Source of the DNA: Chara braunii
Lineage: Eukaryota > Streptophyta > Charophyceae > Charales > Characeae
NCBI GenBank assembly: GCA_003427395.1
Contig: BFEA01000502.1
Coordinates: 449,342 to 487,538 of the forward strand
DNA length: 38,197 nt
Reading direction: 5' to 3'
The notes under the pieces were generated by a model. That model was given only the letters and a program-made list of their open reading frames with translations, did not search any database and was not told where the DNA came from. The position numbers and the translations under genes were made by a program. Shown piece by piece: positions 29,350 to 38,178 of the stretch; positions within the stretch are counted from its first letter, which is position 1; every line of letters begins with the position of its first letter.

Positions 29350-29757
29350 GCGCTGGTTGAACTATACAATAAGGTCCTACCAACGAGAAGTTAGGGAAGG
29401 GTATGACACATGGGGTAATTGTGGTCCTCCTTAAGAAATGAGACAATTTGGATATCAAGAAACGAAAACGAGTATATCAATTGAATATTTGATATAAGAT
29501 CATTCTCGCCAAGACACTTATCAAACAATTAGCCAAATATCTATTGGACCTAGTGGATGATGATCAACGAGCCTTTGTCCAACACAAATCTATTTTTAGC
29601 AATACAATAAGTAACCACAACTAAGACCTTGAAGATCATGCAAAAGGAAAATTTTGACATGGCAATTCCAATATTGGATATAGAGAAGGAGGACAACTAT
29701 GTGGGTTGCCCTTTCGTGCTAGCCACTCTAAAGAGAATGAGCTTTGGGGAAAGCAAC
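29350..29757 (+). pseudogene. LINE reverse transcriptase fragment, plus strand
   Basis: Translation in shifting frames gives ALVELYNKVLPTRS, then GMTHGVIVVLLKK, DNLDIKK, YKIILAKTLIKQLAKYLLDL and VDDDQRAFVQHKSIFSNTI, then after a frameshift MAIPILDIEKEDNYVGCPFV and LATLKRMSFG. These match, in order, the conserved N-terminal half of plant-type non-LTR RTs. They include the LDLEKAYDRV...LMGFG region of motif A, here LDIEKEDNYV. Several stops and at least two frameshifts show it is dead. It ends abruptly before motif B, next to the AT-rich foldback element. Confidence 0.75.
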
Positions 29758-29855
29758 GAAAAAATTTTCACAATTAAATAATCATTTTATAGTACAATTA
29801 CAATCTAAATTTTAAATTTTCATTCCATCTTCAAAAATGTCAGTCCAACTTAAAA

Positions 29856-30190
29856 AATGTTCGTCTTACTTGCAAACTTTTATTCCAAAAATAGGGTATC
29901 CCTTCTTATTTGGACCGCGTACTAGAGATGGAATGAAAGTCTGGATGAGTTCATGAAATATTTTAATTGGACTGTCATTCTTAGTAAGGATTTTCATTCA
30001 TAAATATGTTAATTCAATATAAATTAGAAGATATTTGCTATAGTAGAATGAAAATTTAATTACAACATTTCATAAACTCATCCAGACTTCCATTCCATCT
30101 TGAACAAATAGATGCAGTTGGAAGGGAAAACTCATATTTAGACAGAAAATTGTCAAATAAAACTGAAAATTTTAGAAGTGGACGAACATT
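29856..30190. mobile_element. AT-rich foldback (MITE-like) element
   Basis: Arms at 29926-29959 and 30067-30100 are inverted repeats matching at 32 of 34 positions (AGATGGAATGAAAGTCTGGA on the left). Outside them AATGTTCGTC (29856-29865) pairs with GACGAACATT (30181-30190), and inside ATTTTCATTC pairs with GAATGAAAAT. CATTCC/GGAATG words are scattered throughout. No open frame is present, and target-site duplications were not identified. Confidence 0.75.
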
Positions 30191-30319
30191 GGAATGATAA
30201 TTTATAAATATGAAGGATTTTTTTTTTATGGAATGTTTTTTCAACTTTCGTTTCTCGTGGGAATTTTTCTGTTGAGTTACTGCAAGTGGATTGTAACTAT
30301 AAACACCCGTGATCATTCT

Positions 30320-30514
30320 CTTGCAGTAACTTTCCCCAAAGCACTGGTCAAGGTCAAAGGAACACCGCGGGGCGCAGCACTACCGGGAGTGTTGCGCCTC
30401 AACATTTCCAAGGCGCGAAACCGGATCATCACGATGGACCGATTGCGACGAGTGGCAGAATCGATACATGATGGTGGTGGCGCGAAGATGTCAAGTCATG
30501 GAGTGAAGCGGTGA
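30320..30514 (+). CDS. Short coding-like segment, unrecognised
   Basis: After the AT-rich element, the frame reads FPKALVKVKGTPRGAALPGV, then LRLNISKARNRIITMDRLRR and VAESIHDGGGAKMSSHGVKR to TGA at 30512-30514. Composition is protein-like, but there is no family motif, no start and no clear splice site. Probably a remnant. Confidence 0.2.
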   Translation, partial: LAVTFPKALVKVKGTPRGAALPGVLRLNISKARNRIITMDRLRRVAESIHDGGGAKMSSHGVKR

Positions 30515-31660
30515 GGAAAGATGATGATGGGTAAGAAGATGTGTGAGGGGTAAAAACGGCAGCAATGGATCAAGTGTGGGCAGGGTGGACTTCTGCAAAG
30601 GTATTGGGGACAGTGGAAGGTGATTGTTGGAGTTTAGTTTGGTGGGTTGTTTTCGAGCTTCCTGGCGTTTGGAGATATAACCTGCTGTTGCTGCTTATCT
30701 TTACGAAAAGGTTCAATACTTTGTAAGGACACGAGTTCTCCTCTTTTGGGACTGCCTGCGGGGAGCTGTTGGCAGGTTCAGCAGCCTGGTTCCGCAATGT
30801 GGCGTGAATAGTTTTGGTAAACGCGTTGCAGTTCGTTGTTGTCACCGTTCGGCTTTGACTGACCGGAGTGGTCGGATGACGGCCGAGATGCCTTAAGGTC
30901 GGTGATTTTGTACATTTGTGGGTCCAATATTGGACATCTCAGATAAATTTCGTAAATCTCGTTTTGAAATTTTAATATCCAAAAGATGTTTCAGACAAAT
31001 TTCCTATTTTTTTTTTCTAATTTTCACTTTTTAAAAGTATGCTTCCGAAGTATTTTTCTATTTGAAATAATCTACGTCTGCAAATCTCAACTTCCTAGTC
31101 TTGATTACTGTTGCTGTAAATTTTGATTTTGATTGGTTTTTTCCGTTAATAGTGTTTCAAAGCTTGCCTCAGTCTTTGTACGGTATATTTGTGGCTTGCT
31201 TTGTGAATCTGTGGGCTTCTCCTTTAGGGTTGGAGCCCCTCCCCGTGAGGATTTCACAAGGTGGGAGATGCTACCCTTGGAGGGGGGGAGGCGGTATTGA
31301 GGGATTGTCTTTTTCTAGGCCAGGCTGATTTAGGGTCGGATCAACACTATCGGTTTGGGAGAGAAGGCAAGGGGGTGGCTGCTTATAGCAGGGTGTGAGG
31401 ATGAGAAAGTTGCCTTGCTTGGAGGGGGTGGGGCAAAAGGAAAGGGGGGACTTCAGCCTGTAAGGTATGCTCTAGGGAAAATTGTATGCCTTTTCGGGGG
31501 TTGAAGTGTCCGTTTATAGGTTGTTTCGAACTAGGGCCGAGAGGAGAGGGGGTGCCTCCCGGTGAGGTCAGTGTAGGAACATGGGGTTTGCTTTTTGGGG
31601 GAAGGAGTAACTTCGATGGTCACACAATAAGCTTATTATGTGTTATGGCGTCTCGGGTGA
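30515..31660. other. No gene recognised
   Basis: Unclassified sequence. A minus-strand frame at 30845-30570 is rich in Asn/Thr/Ser/Pro without a motif and is not called. Between 31.2 and 31.6 kb the plus strand is G-rich (GGAGGGGGGGAGG, GGAGGGGGTGGGG). Confidence 0.4.
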
Positions 31661-31667
31661 ATGCCAA

Positions 31668-31759
31668 AACCTGCATATGAAGAAAGAATAATTTCCCCCC
31701 TCCTATCCTCTTTAACCTGCATATGAAGAAAGAATAATTTTCCCCCTCCTATCCTCTTT
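31668..31759. repeat. 46-bp tandem duplication, nearly perfect
   Basis: AACCTGCATATGAAGAAAGA then ATAATTTYCCCCCTCCTATCCTCTTT occurs at 31668-31713 and 31714-31759 with one substitution, so it is recent. Confidence 0.95.
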
Positions 31760-31969
31760 TTGGATGTAGGTGAAGTTTTCCAAACTTTTTTTTCTTCTCA
31801 GGTTGGTATCTGATTTTCCTGAGTTTTCGAAAATTTCTTAAAACTCTTAAAACGTTATTCGGTAAGCAGGAAGGGGAAGGTTGGTTTTAGCAGGGTGGTG
31901 CTCAGGCAGAGGACGCATTGATGTTCAGGGTGGTAGGTCTATTAAACTTGAAAGGGCGGAGTGGGGTGA

Positions 31970-32775
31970 CAATGGTCGGTGCTGGAGCAGTCGCTCTGTA
32001 ACCAGGGGGAGCTTGAGACTATTGGAGCTATGCCGAGGGTGGAAGGCATCACCATCTTGTTCAATGTAGATCATGCCGGGGCAGTGCCCCTGTAACTTTG
32101 GGGGCTGTGCAACTAAGGAAGTTGTCGAGGGCGGAAAACACTTCCTGTCCGTTAGAACTAGTTCGGTCGGTATTGGGGCAGTTGGTGTTGTCCTCTCACC
32201 CTAGCAAAGGGGGTATGAGATTTAGAGAGTTCTGGTACGAGGACTGAATGCCTGGGCAGTAGTCTTCCCTCTGCGGTGTGGGGAAGGAGCTGGATCATGG
32301 GTGAATTTCGTTTTCCTGTCTTTCTGTTTCTTCTTAGCCGAAGTCAAGTAATGACCCCGATATTTCAAAAAAGGAGGGAAGGGGGGGAGCTAGAATTGGA
32401 GGATGAAAGGTAGCAAGGGGGCTCTCAAAAGAGGAAGGTTGTTAAGGTAAGTAGGTTAGAAGGACGATGTTGGGACGACACAGGTCGGTGATGGAGCTCT
32501 TCCTCTATGACCTAGGGGGAACTTGAGGCCTTTGGAGTTATGCCGAGGGTGGAAGGCATAACCAGACCGTTCGACGTAGCCGGCGCTGGGGTATTGACCC
32601 TGTAACATGTGTCAAGGGCTTGCTGCTAAGGGAAATGTCGAGGGAGGAAGGCACTTCCTGTCCGTCAGAACTAGGTTGGTCAGTACTAGGGAGGGTTGTA
32701 GTGCCCTGTTACCCTCGCAAAAGGGGGTATGAAATCAAGTGAGTTCTGGTACGAGGACCGAAAGCCTGGACCGGC
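31970..32775. repeat. About 510-bp diverged tandem duplication with internal subrepeats
   Basis: From GGTCGGTG (31974 and 32483) to GAGTTCTGGTACGAGGAC (32227 and 32741) two copies run in parallel, sharing TATGCCGAGGGTGGAAGGCA, CACTTCCTGTCCGT and AAAGGGGGTATGA. Within each copy a subunit with CTGGGGCAGT..CCCTGTAAC..GGGGG recurs. Each copy has several in-frame stops, so it is non-coding. Confidence 0.85.
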
Positions 32776-33444
32776 GTTTCGTCTATTCAAGGGGGCAGTT
32801 TTTGATACTAATTTATTAGTAAGAAGTTTTAGTTTGGACCCCTCCCTCTCATATTTTTCCAAGCCTTTTCGATTTTTTTCTGAATTTTACCTTATCTCAT
32901 GAGGAAGGTCTTGAGAATGCCTAAGGATTCTGGGCAGCTCTTGCAACTCATTTTAGTTTTTTTTTAATGCTTTTATATTCATGGATCTGGGGTTTTTCGA
33001 TGTCAGAACGACGCTGGCCGGAGCTGGGGGGTTGCCCTGTAACCTGTTGATAGCAGGAGCGTGAGGCCTGGTAGAGAGATCTGAGGATGCCTTGGGCCGG
33101 ACATTCCAAGGTAAAACCAAGGGTTGCTGTCGGTACGACGCTGGCCGGAGCTGGGGTGAGTTGTGTTGCCCTGTAACCTTGTAGGTTGGGGACATGAGGC
33201 CTGGGAAATCTCGCAGGGAATAAGACAGTGTTAGAGATTTTTAGAATGTTTTGTTGGGGATTCCAGGGGTTCTGAGCATTCAAAGGACTTCTGTGGCTTT
33301 CCGTTTTGACTTAGTCAGTGCTGCTTTAGTAGCTTAGCAACAGGTAGCAGTTATCCATGTTTTTCGTAAATTTTCTAGAATCTGTTTCATAGTTCTCAGA
33401 TTGTTCTTAGCCGAAACCAGGTAATGGCCCCGGTATTTCAAATC
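32335..33444. repeat. Related downstream repeats
   Basis: ACGCTGGCCGGAGCTGGGG with TGCCCTGTAACC is tandemly repeated at 33011 and 33138 (127 bp). TTCTTAGCCGAARYCARGTA and ATGRCCCCGRTATTTCAAA occur at about 32333 and 33405, showing that a larger unit of about 1.07 kb was also duplicated. Confidence 0.8.
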
Positions 33445-33462
33445 ATTTGTATAATTTTATAT

Positions 33463-33558
33463 GGGACGCTGGGCCCGTTTCCCAGCATGTGTTGCTCCCC
33501 ACAAATAGATTGGAGCATTTNTCTCCNTCCCCCCCCCCCCCNCCCAAAAAAAAAAAGG
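33463..33558 (+). mobile_element. SINE-like family copy 2 with poly(A)
   Basis: GGGACGCTGGGCCCGTTTCC, CAGCATGTG, GCTCCCCACAAATAGATTGG AGC matches the minus-strand element at 15.1 kb. It ends in a C-run with ambiguous bases (33522-33543) and an A-run (33546-33557). It lacks the 14-bp hairpin. Confidence 0.5.
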
Positions 33559-33977
33559 TCAAAGGAACATTGAATCATCTTAATGAAAGAGTTTTGTGCA
33601 GATCATAAGATATTTGGGTTTGCTTCTTTCCATGATTAAAAATACCTAAGTCTTTGCGTTGGCAGACTGTGAGGACGGTTTGGAAAAAACTACATTCTGT
33701 AATAGAGACTAACCTGGGGACGCAGGAGGATTTTTTTATGGTGGGATGATGAATCCTTTAGCATAGCACCAAAGACTGCGTAAATTGATCATGGTGGACT
33801 GCCTATGATTAATCAAGGCAAAAATGTTTTTCATGCAAGATTCACTCTTTTCAGTTTTCAGGATTTTCAAGATTTTTCAGGGCTAGCGAAAACAGTCAAC
33901 CGCAGAGAGCTTGGCCAAAAATAAAACAGAGCAAAAGGAAAAGAAACAGAAAGAACTTTAAACAATGATCTCCAATG

Positions 33978-34260
33978 CACTTTTCAGGGTTGAGGGGGTT
34001 AACCAGGGCTGAAAAGTGAGAGACGGTTAACAGAGGCCTCAATTTTCAGACCACTTGTCAGGCCATTTATAAACCCAAGGGCCGCCGTTAACTGTCTCTT
34101 CTGTCAGTGGTTAGTCATTTTTTTTTTCTTCTGTAAGTAGTTAGTATTATCTCCACTCTATGAATTGGTGGCAAGTTTGGTTAAAATGGCCCTTGGGTTT
34201 TGTTATAGTAAATGGCCTGACAAGTGGTCTGAAAATTGAGGCCTCCGTTAACCGTCTCTC
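33978..34260. mobile_element. 243-bp terminal inverted repeat element, with adjacent hairpin
   Basis: Arms of about 65 bp start GAGAGACGGTTAAC (34018) and end GTTAACCGTCTCTC (34260). They contain GGCCTCAATTTTCAGACCAC and TTGTCAGGCCATTTA and their complements, with small indels. An internal half-copy (GTTAACTGTCTCT, about 34087) and a 29-bp duplication (CTTCTGTMAGTRGTTAGT) lie in the middle. CACTTTTCAG/CTGAAAAGTG (33978-33987, 34009-34018) adjoins the left end. It is non-coding and MITE-like; no target duplication is clear. Confidence 0.85.
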
Positions 34261-34437
34261 CCCCCGCGAAGAATGCAGCTGAGGGTAATTCATTTCCAAG
34301 ATGGAATGGCTTTTGATGGCATGAGATACAGGGATAATTACGTATTTTGATTTTTTTTTAACGGGACGTTAAACCAGTTTTTCAGCTGATGTGTACGTCT
34401 TTCTATTTTACTGTCGTCCGTCACGGAATTAGAAAGC

Positions 34438-34535
34438 CGAAAAAAAAAGAAAAAAAAAAAGAAAAATAAAAAAAAGAAAAGAAAAGAAAAGAAAAGAAAA
34501 GAAAAGAAAAGAAAAGAAAAGAAAGAAAGAAAGCA
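34438..34535. repeat. (GAAAA)n microsatellite
   Basis: Pentamer GAAAA, at least eight uninterrupted copies, flanked by purer A-runs and ending in GAAAGAAAGAAAG. Confidence 0.97.
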
Positions 34536-35109
34536 AAAGTTCTTGCCAAGGATGAGGAGACGGCTGCTGCTGGGGGGGTTCCAAACCTTTTATTTTACTG
34601 TGTATTGACCTTTTTTCGGGAGCCTGGGGGGCCACGGCCCAGGGGCAGACCCTGGGCCACTGGCCATTTTTCGCCCTAGTCCCATCTGCAACATTCTTAC
34701 CACACAACCGTGTCAACCGTTGTGCTCCGTTAGACCTTCCTTCATTCATGATTGTTCAGAAGAAAAGTTCTACTTCACTAAAGAAGTGAAGGACTCTGAT
34801 GTCACACTGTATTTCCCCCCCTGCTTCTATAATTGTCTATTCATGCAAGTTGAACCATAACCTAATCAGCGGTTTCTCCGGGCAGACTGAGGGCCCCGGC
34901 CTCTTTCCTCTTATTGGTAATATCAGCCTTGGGCACTGGGCCATTTTTTTTGTTAAAAAAAGAAAAGAAAAAAAAAGAACCATAACCTAATCATCATTTC
35001 AGTTACCGTAACAGAAAGACGACCGAACTCCCTTCTTCCTGTTTTTCAAGGACATCTGCAGAGTCCAACTAGTCGTACTGGAGGCGATATGAGCAATGCC
35101 CAATAGTAG

Positions 35110-35210
35110 ACACCCCATTTATAGATGGCTCAAATCTATTGGTGGGGAGGTGCACCTGCTGGAAACCGGCTCTAACTTCCCACAAACAAGGTTGTTATAG
35201 CGATGATACG
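35110..35210 (-). mobile_element. SINE-like family copy 3
   Basis: On the minus strand CTCGTATCATC is followed by GGTTTCCAGCAGGTGCACCT and CCCCACCAATAGATT, the same block order-neighbours as in the 15.1-kb element but with a different distance and order relative to CTCGTATCATC. No poly(A) tail is visible. Confidence 0.45.
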
Positions 35211-35313
35211 AGCGTCTTCCAAAAGTGGTCTCCAACTTCTGTGATGACGCCCATGTACCGAAACATGATTAAACTCCACTGTGACAATGTTTCATTCTGA
35301 ATGACTGTACAAG

Positions 35314-35376
35314 TACTGGTAGCAATATTTTCCATTTTGGTAACTGCTACTGGTAGCAATATTTTCCATTTTGGTA
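35314..35376. repeat. 34-bp tandem duplication
   Basis: TACTGGTAGCAATATTTTCC ATTTTGGTA is present at 35314-35342 and 35348-35376, identical. Confidence 0.95.
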
Positions 35377-35507
35377 CAACTCAAAAAAAAAACTCTTCAC
35401 TAACAATTAAGACAACCGGCGAGTGGCCGAGTACTGTGGGTGACTGCCATCTGTCTAGTATCCCACCTCTACAACAACCTCGGCTTAAAAAAAAAAAAAA
35501 AAAAAAA

Positions 35508-35660
35508 GACGGTCCAGCTTCAACTTTAAAGTTAGGTTGCTCCAACCGCCGGACTTGAAATAGTAACTGTCATCGTAATCAGAATGTGTGAATTTGTAAC
35601 CCGCCGGGCCACCATGGTATCCCTTATACTGTATGTGGTATGAACCAGGAAGATATTCAG
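35508..35660 (-). CDS. Tyr/Gly-rich coding-like segment, unrecognised
   Basis: About 50 residues without a stop read AEYLPGSYHIQYKGYHGGPA, then GYKFTHSDYDDSYYFKSGGW and SNLTLKLKLDR, before running into a T-tract (35507-35488). The composition is unlike the simple repeats nearby and could be an exon of an extracellular or cell-wall type protein. No splice consensus or homologue is evident. Confidence 0.2.
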
Positions 35661-35815
35661 CTTGCAAAAGGGTCCAATCTCAAAGACTAAGTCACATCAT
35701 CATGACAGCTCTGATATCTCCCCATCCATCAACCTTTTTTGTAGCCTAGTCCCTTAGCCAGTTAGGATTAGATTTAGCCCTTAAAGTCGCCGAATGGATC
35801 CTTCAGGCTGGAGGC

Positions 35816-36145
35816 CTAGCCCCTATTAGGGTTACGATGATTATTCTCAGGTATTTCAACCAGCGGTGCCTTGGAAGAATCAGAACCTATTTTGTCAAAC
35901 CTGCCTTTGGGTCTACCCTTTTTTTTTTTTACCAGTGCCTCGTTAGGCTAACCTAGTGTGTCAAATCTGCCTTTAGAATGACCCTGACATTCCTCAACCT
36001 GCGTCCTTGATGGAAAGAGCCCAATTTTTCTTTCGCCGTTGGCTCTTCCCACTGCAATCCACAGCGACTGTCTCACGGTGGAGGTTGGCTGGCTACATTC
36101 TTTTCCTTCTTCCCATTTTCTATGTGTGAAGCAGAGCTCAGCCAA
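35816..36145 (-). CDS. Two duplicated coding-like segments ending in KGRFD motifs
   Basis: Segment 1 (36145-35951) reads RQSLWIAVGRANGERKIGLF then PSRTQVEECQGHSKGRFDTLG with a stop just after. GERKIGLFPS...VEE recalls the C-terminal part of an SH3 domain but is too short to claim. Segment 2 (35912-35816), 70 bp downstream, repeats PKGRFDKIGSD then SSKAPLVEIPENNHRNPNRG and TAG. The 34-nt homology (AARGGCAGRTTTGACAMAMTAGGTT) shows a duplication. Possible acceptor CTGTGGATTGCAG lies inside segment 1. Function unknown. Confidence 0.25.
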
Positions 36146-36171
36146 TCAACTACTACCTTCTTCCCACCAAT

Positions 36172-36245
36172 ACAACGTATGGTCATTATGCCTGTATTTG
36201 GGGGTATCTTTCAGTCTAAAGACAGCTATAATGACCGTACGTTGT
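36172..36245. repeat. 74-nt foldback resembling a plant miRNA precursor
   Basis: ACAACGTATGGTCATTAT (36172-36189) pairs with ATAATGACCGTACGTTGT (36228-36245), 18 positions with a single T-G style wobble. After a 2x2 internal loop CTGT pairs with ACAG, leaving a 26-nt loop. Size and symmetry fit a pre-miRNA or a tiny MITE. No expression evidence is available. Confidence 0.5.
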
Positions 36246-36516
36246 GTTCGCGGGAATAAGGTAGTGCACACCTCAGCTGCCTCAAGGAGGGATAGGGTTG
36301 CTCTATTGACATGAAGGCCCTCCCAAGCTGTGGTAGTTTGAGGAAGACTTCCTAATGGTACATCAACTTAGGGCAGAATCTCTGTTTGCAACTATAGTTA
36401 CTTCACAAGCATACCTGAATGACTCTAGTACTTGTTAAACACAAAGGCTCAGGCTAAAGCGGGACGAAGAATGCTTCTACTCCATGTAGGAATAGCAAAG
36501 TTAAAACCACCAGTAC

Positions 36517-36715
36517 CTTTCCCATATGTCGGCCGCAGGCAGAAAAAAAAAGCCTGACACGGAAGACGGGCTGCCAATTCAATTTATCAACGGCAGCCTG
36601 ATCCTGCTTGGCTTCCGCATTATCCGCAGCGGAATTGATTTTCAAGCAGTGAGAGGTACTCAGTCTGGCTTTGTACGCCAATTTGTGCTTGACAGAATCT
36701 CTGTTTAGAAGAACG
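36517..36715 (-). CDS. Candidate internal exon, unrecognised protein
   Basis: On the minus strand the frame encodes HKLAYKARLSTSHCLKINSA then ADNAEAKQDQAAVDKLNWQP and VFRVR before a Phe run, ending at GGAAAG|GTACTGG, a usable donor at 36517/36516. The Ala/Asp/Gln/Lys-rich middle looks helical. The upstream acceptor is unclear (AG at about 36690). It lies about 100 bp downstream of the better supported exon at 36942, and the same gene is possible but unproven. Confidence 0.25.
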
Positions 36716-36725
36716 TTCTTCTAAA
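36704..36725. repeat. 22-bp perfect palindrome
   Basis: TTTAGAAGAACG and CGTTCTTCTAAA form an uninterrupted palindrome. It contains GAACGTTC inside AGAAGAACGTTCTTCT, which fits alternating nGAAn/nTTCn heat-shock elements. A regulatory role is speculative. Confidence 0.6.
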
Positions 36726-36822
36726 GCTTTAGCCTATTTGGTTCAAACATTGTCAGTCTATTTGGCTTTGTACGCCAATTTCGCGCCAAAGCTATATCAT
36801 CATGATGATCTTAGTAGAGCAA

Positions 36823-36942
36823 TCACTCTCCCTTTGGATCTTCTGCAGGTGGTTGCTCAAACAGCTTCATCACAGCTTTCGATTCACTTTCCTTGACATC
36901 CAAGGTGAGCGGATCAATGGTCACGTCATTCCTCGCTACAAC
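36823..36942 (-). CDS. Candidate exon with strong 3' splice site, unrecognised protein
   Basis: TCCTTTTCTGATTGCAG precedes the frame on the minus strand (AG at 36944-36943), a near-ideal acceptor. The exon reads VVARNDVTIDPLTLDVKESE then SKAVMKLFEQPPAEDPKGE and stops at 36825-36823. A weak GTGATT donor overlaps the stop. The composition is clearly protein-like. No family was recognised; it could be a terminal exon or part of a repeated gag-like gene. Confidence 0.4.
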   Translation of the reverse strand, partial: VVARNDVTIDPLTLDVKESESKAVMKLFEQPPAEDPKGE

Positions 36943-37169
36943 CTGCAATCAGAAAAGGACAGCATTCAATGCGTCAGAGAAAGGCAGAATGCAACGGAAG
37001 ATCAGGCTGATCAGCTAGGCAGTACTTAGACCACCAGTACCTCAGAAAGTCACGGCGGGTAACGCGCCCTGATGCACTTGGATGAAGGGACGGGCCTGAA
37101 CTGGAGCGCCCAAATTCATGCTAGTCGAAACCCTTCCATGTGGCCCGTATATGGCCGAGGTACTGGTGG

Positions 37170-37510
37170 GTGGTTTAACCAGTGCAAGGCAAAAGCATAT
37201 ATATAATTATCAAATTCTATCCAAAACAACAGAGTATAAAAAAAGTGATCAAAAAGGTGCAAAAGGCAATACTTCATATCGTATTTTCCGAGTTAGAAAT
37301 AAGTAAAACGATCATGAAGGCATACTCCCTGCTTTTGAGGACATTGATTTAAGGCTAGCGTACGTTGCGTACGTCTTTTTGATTCTCTACCATGACGAAT
37401 TAATTGATTCATTGTAGGCATATATGCGTGATAAACTATGACATATGCCAGTTCACTATGAGCATCGTGGCGAGTGTCATAGTCTTCCTTCTTTCTTCTT
37501 GGTTCATTCT
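37170..37510. other. No gene recognised
   Basis: Moderately AT-rich sequence without features beyond the short near-palindrome GCGTACGTTGCGTACGTC at about 37358. Confidence 0.5.
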
Positions 37511-37517
37511 CCCTCCC

Positions 37518-37519
<2 letters not shown>

Positions 37520-37564
<45 letters not shown>

Positions 37565-37565
37565 C

Positions 37566-37613
<48 letters not shown>

Positions 37614-37694
37614 CGTGCGTTTGTGTGTGTTGTGTAATGCCAGACACACAGCACACACAAACGCACGCACGCACACACACAGACACACACACAG
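37520..37694. repeat. (GT)n/(AC)n long palindrome
   Basis: Two GT blocks (37520-37562 and 37571-37609) are followed by GCGTGCGTGCGTTTGTGTGT (37609 on). After AATGCCAG the exact opposite, ACACACAAACGCACGCACGC, runs to 37671, then ACACACAC to 37693. The arms of about 35 bp match with only one or two differences. Confidence 0.9.
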
Positions 37695-37867
37695 AGGTAA
37701 AAGGTGATCATTGTTATAGACTGCTCGTATCCGTCAGGTGTGCTCGGACTCCACAGGTAAAGGGTGGTCATTGTTATAAACCGCTTAGTCGGACTTTCAC
37801 CGACTCATCCGGTGGTCGAATTCCGACAGTGTGCACAAGATGCAATCGACTACTGACGGATACGAGC
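37694..37867. repeat. 62-bp duplication and 15-bp inverted repeat
   Basis: AGGTAAARGGTGRTCATTGT with TATARAC occurs at 37695 and 37755. GCTCGTATCCGTCAG (37723-37737) is the exact complement of CTGACGGATACGAGC (37853-37867). Between them AGTCGG-CCGACT forms another small hairpin (about 37788-37806). Confidence 0.85.
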
Positions 37868-37988
37868 ACACCGATTGCCCCGAATAGGGACTGATTATAT
37901 CCGAAATAGGAGTCCAATCTCCATTGAAGGGAAGACTGCCACTGTCTACAAGGATTGAGTCAATATCTGAGAAGTCTCTTTCTGTAAA

Positions 37989-38116
37989 CGTCTCTCTCTC
38001 TCTCTCTCTCTCTCTTGGCGCTCGAACACACAACAAGTGCGACGAATCTGTCTGTCAAAGTTATGCTTTGCTCTGTGTAGTAGTGTTATGACGGCAAACA
38101 CGTACACTCACCGGGG

Positions 38117-38176
<60 letters not shown>
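37989..38176. repeat. (CT)n and terminal (GA)n microsatellites
   Basis: CT tract at about 37990-38014 and GA tract at about 38119-38175, running nearly to the window edge. The 100 bp between holds nothing recognisable. Confidence 0.95.

Positions 38177-38178
<2 letters not shown>

Larger units (their letters stand above)
36505..37170. repeat. Recurring ACCACCAGTACCT word and GTACGCCAATTT duplication
   Basis: ACCACCAGTACCT occurs at about 36507 and 37031, and inverted at about 37157 (GAGGTACTGGTGG); CCACCAGTACCTC is also at about 20461. GGCTTTGTACGCCAATTT is duplicated at about 36667 and 36761. Confidence 0.6.

Noticed and set aside
35948-36145. SH3 domain protein
   Set aside because: Only GERKIGLFPS...VEE resembles the end of an SH3 domain; the ALYDY and WW parts are missing.
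37293-37894. Cys/Val and Thr/His repeat proteins
   Set aside because: Translations of (GT)n and (AC)n.
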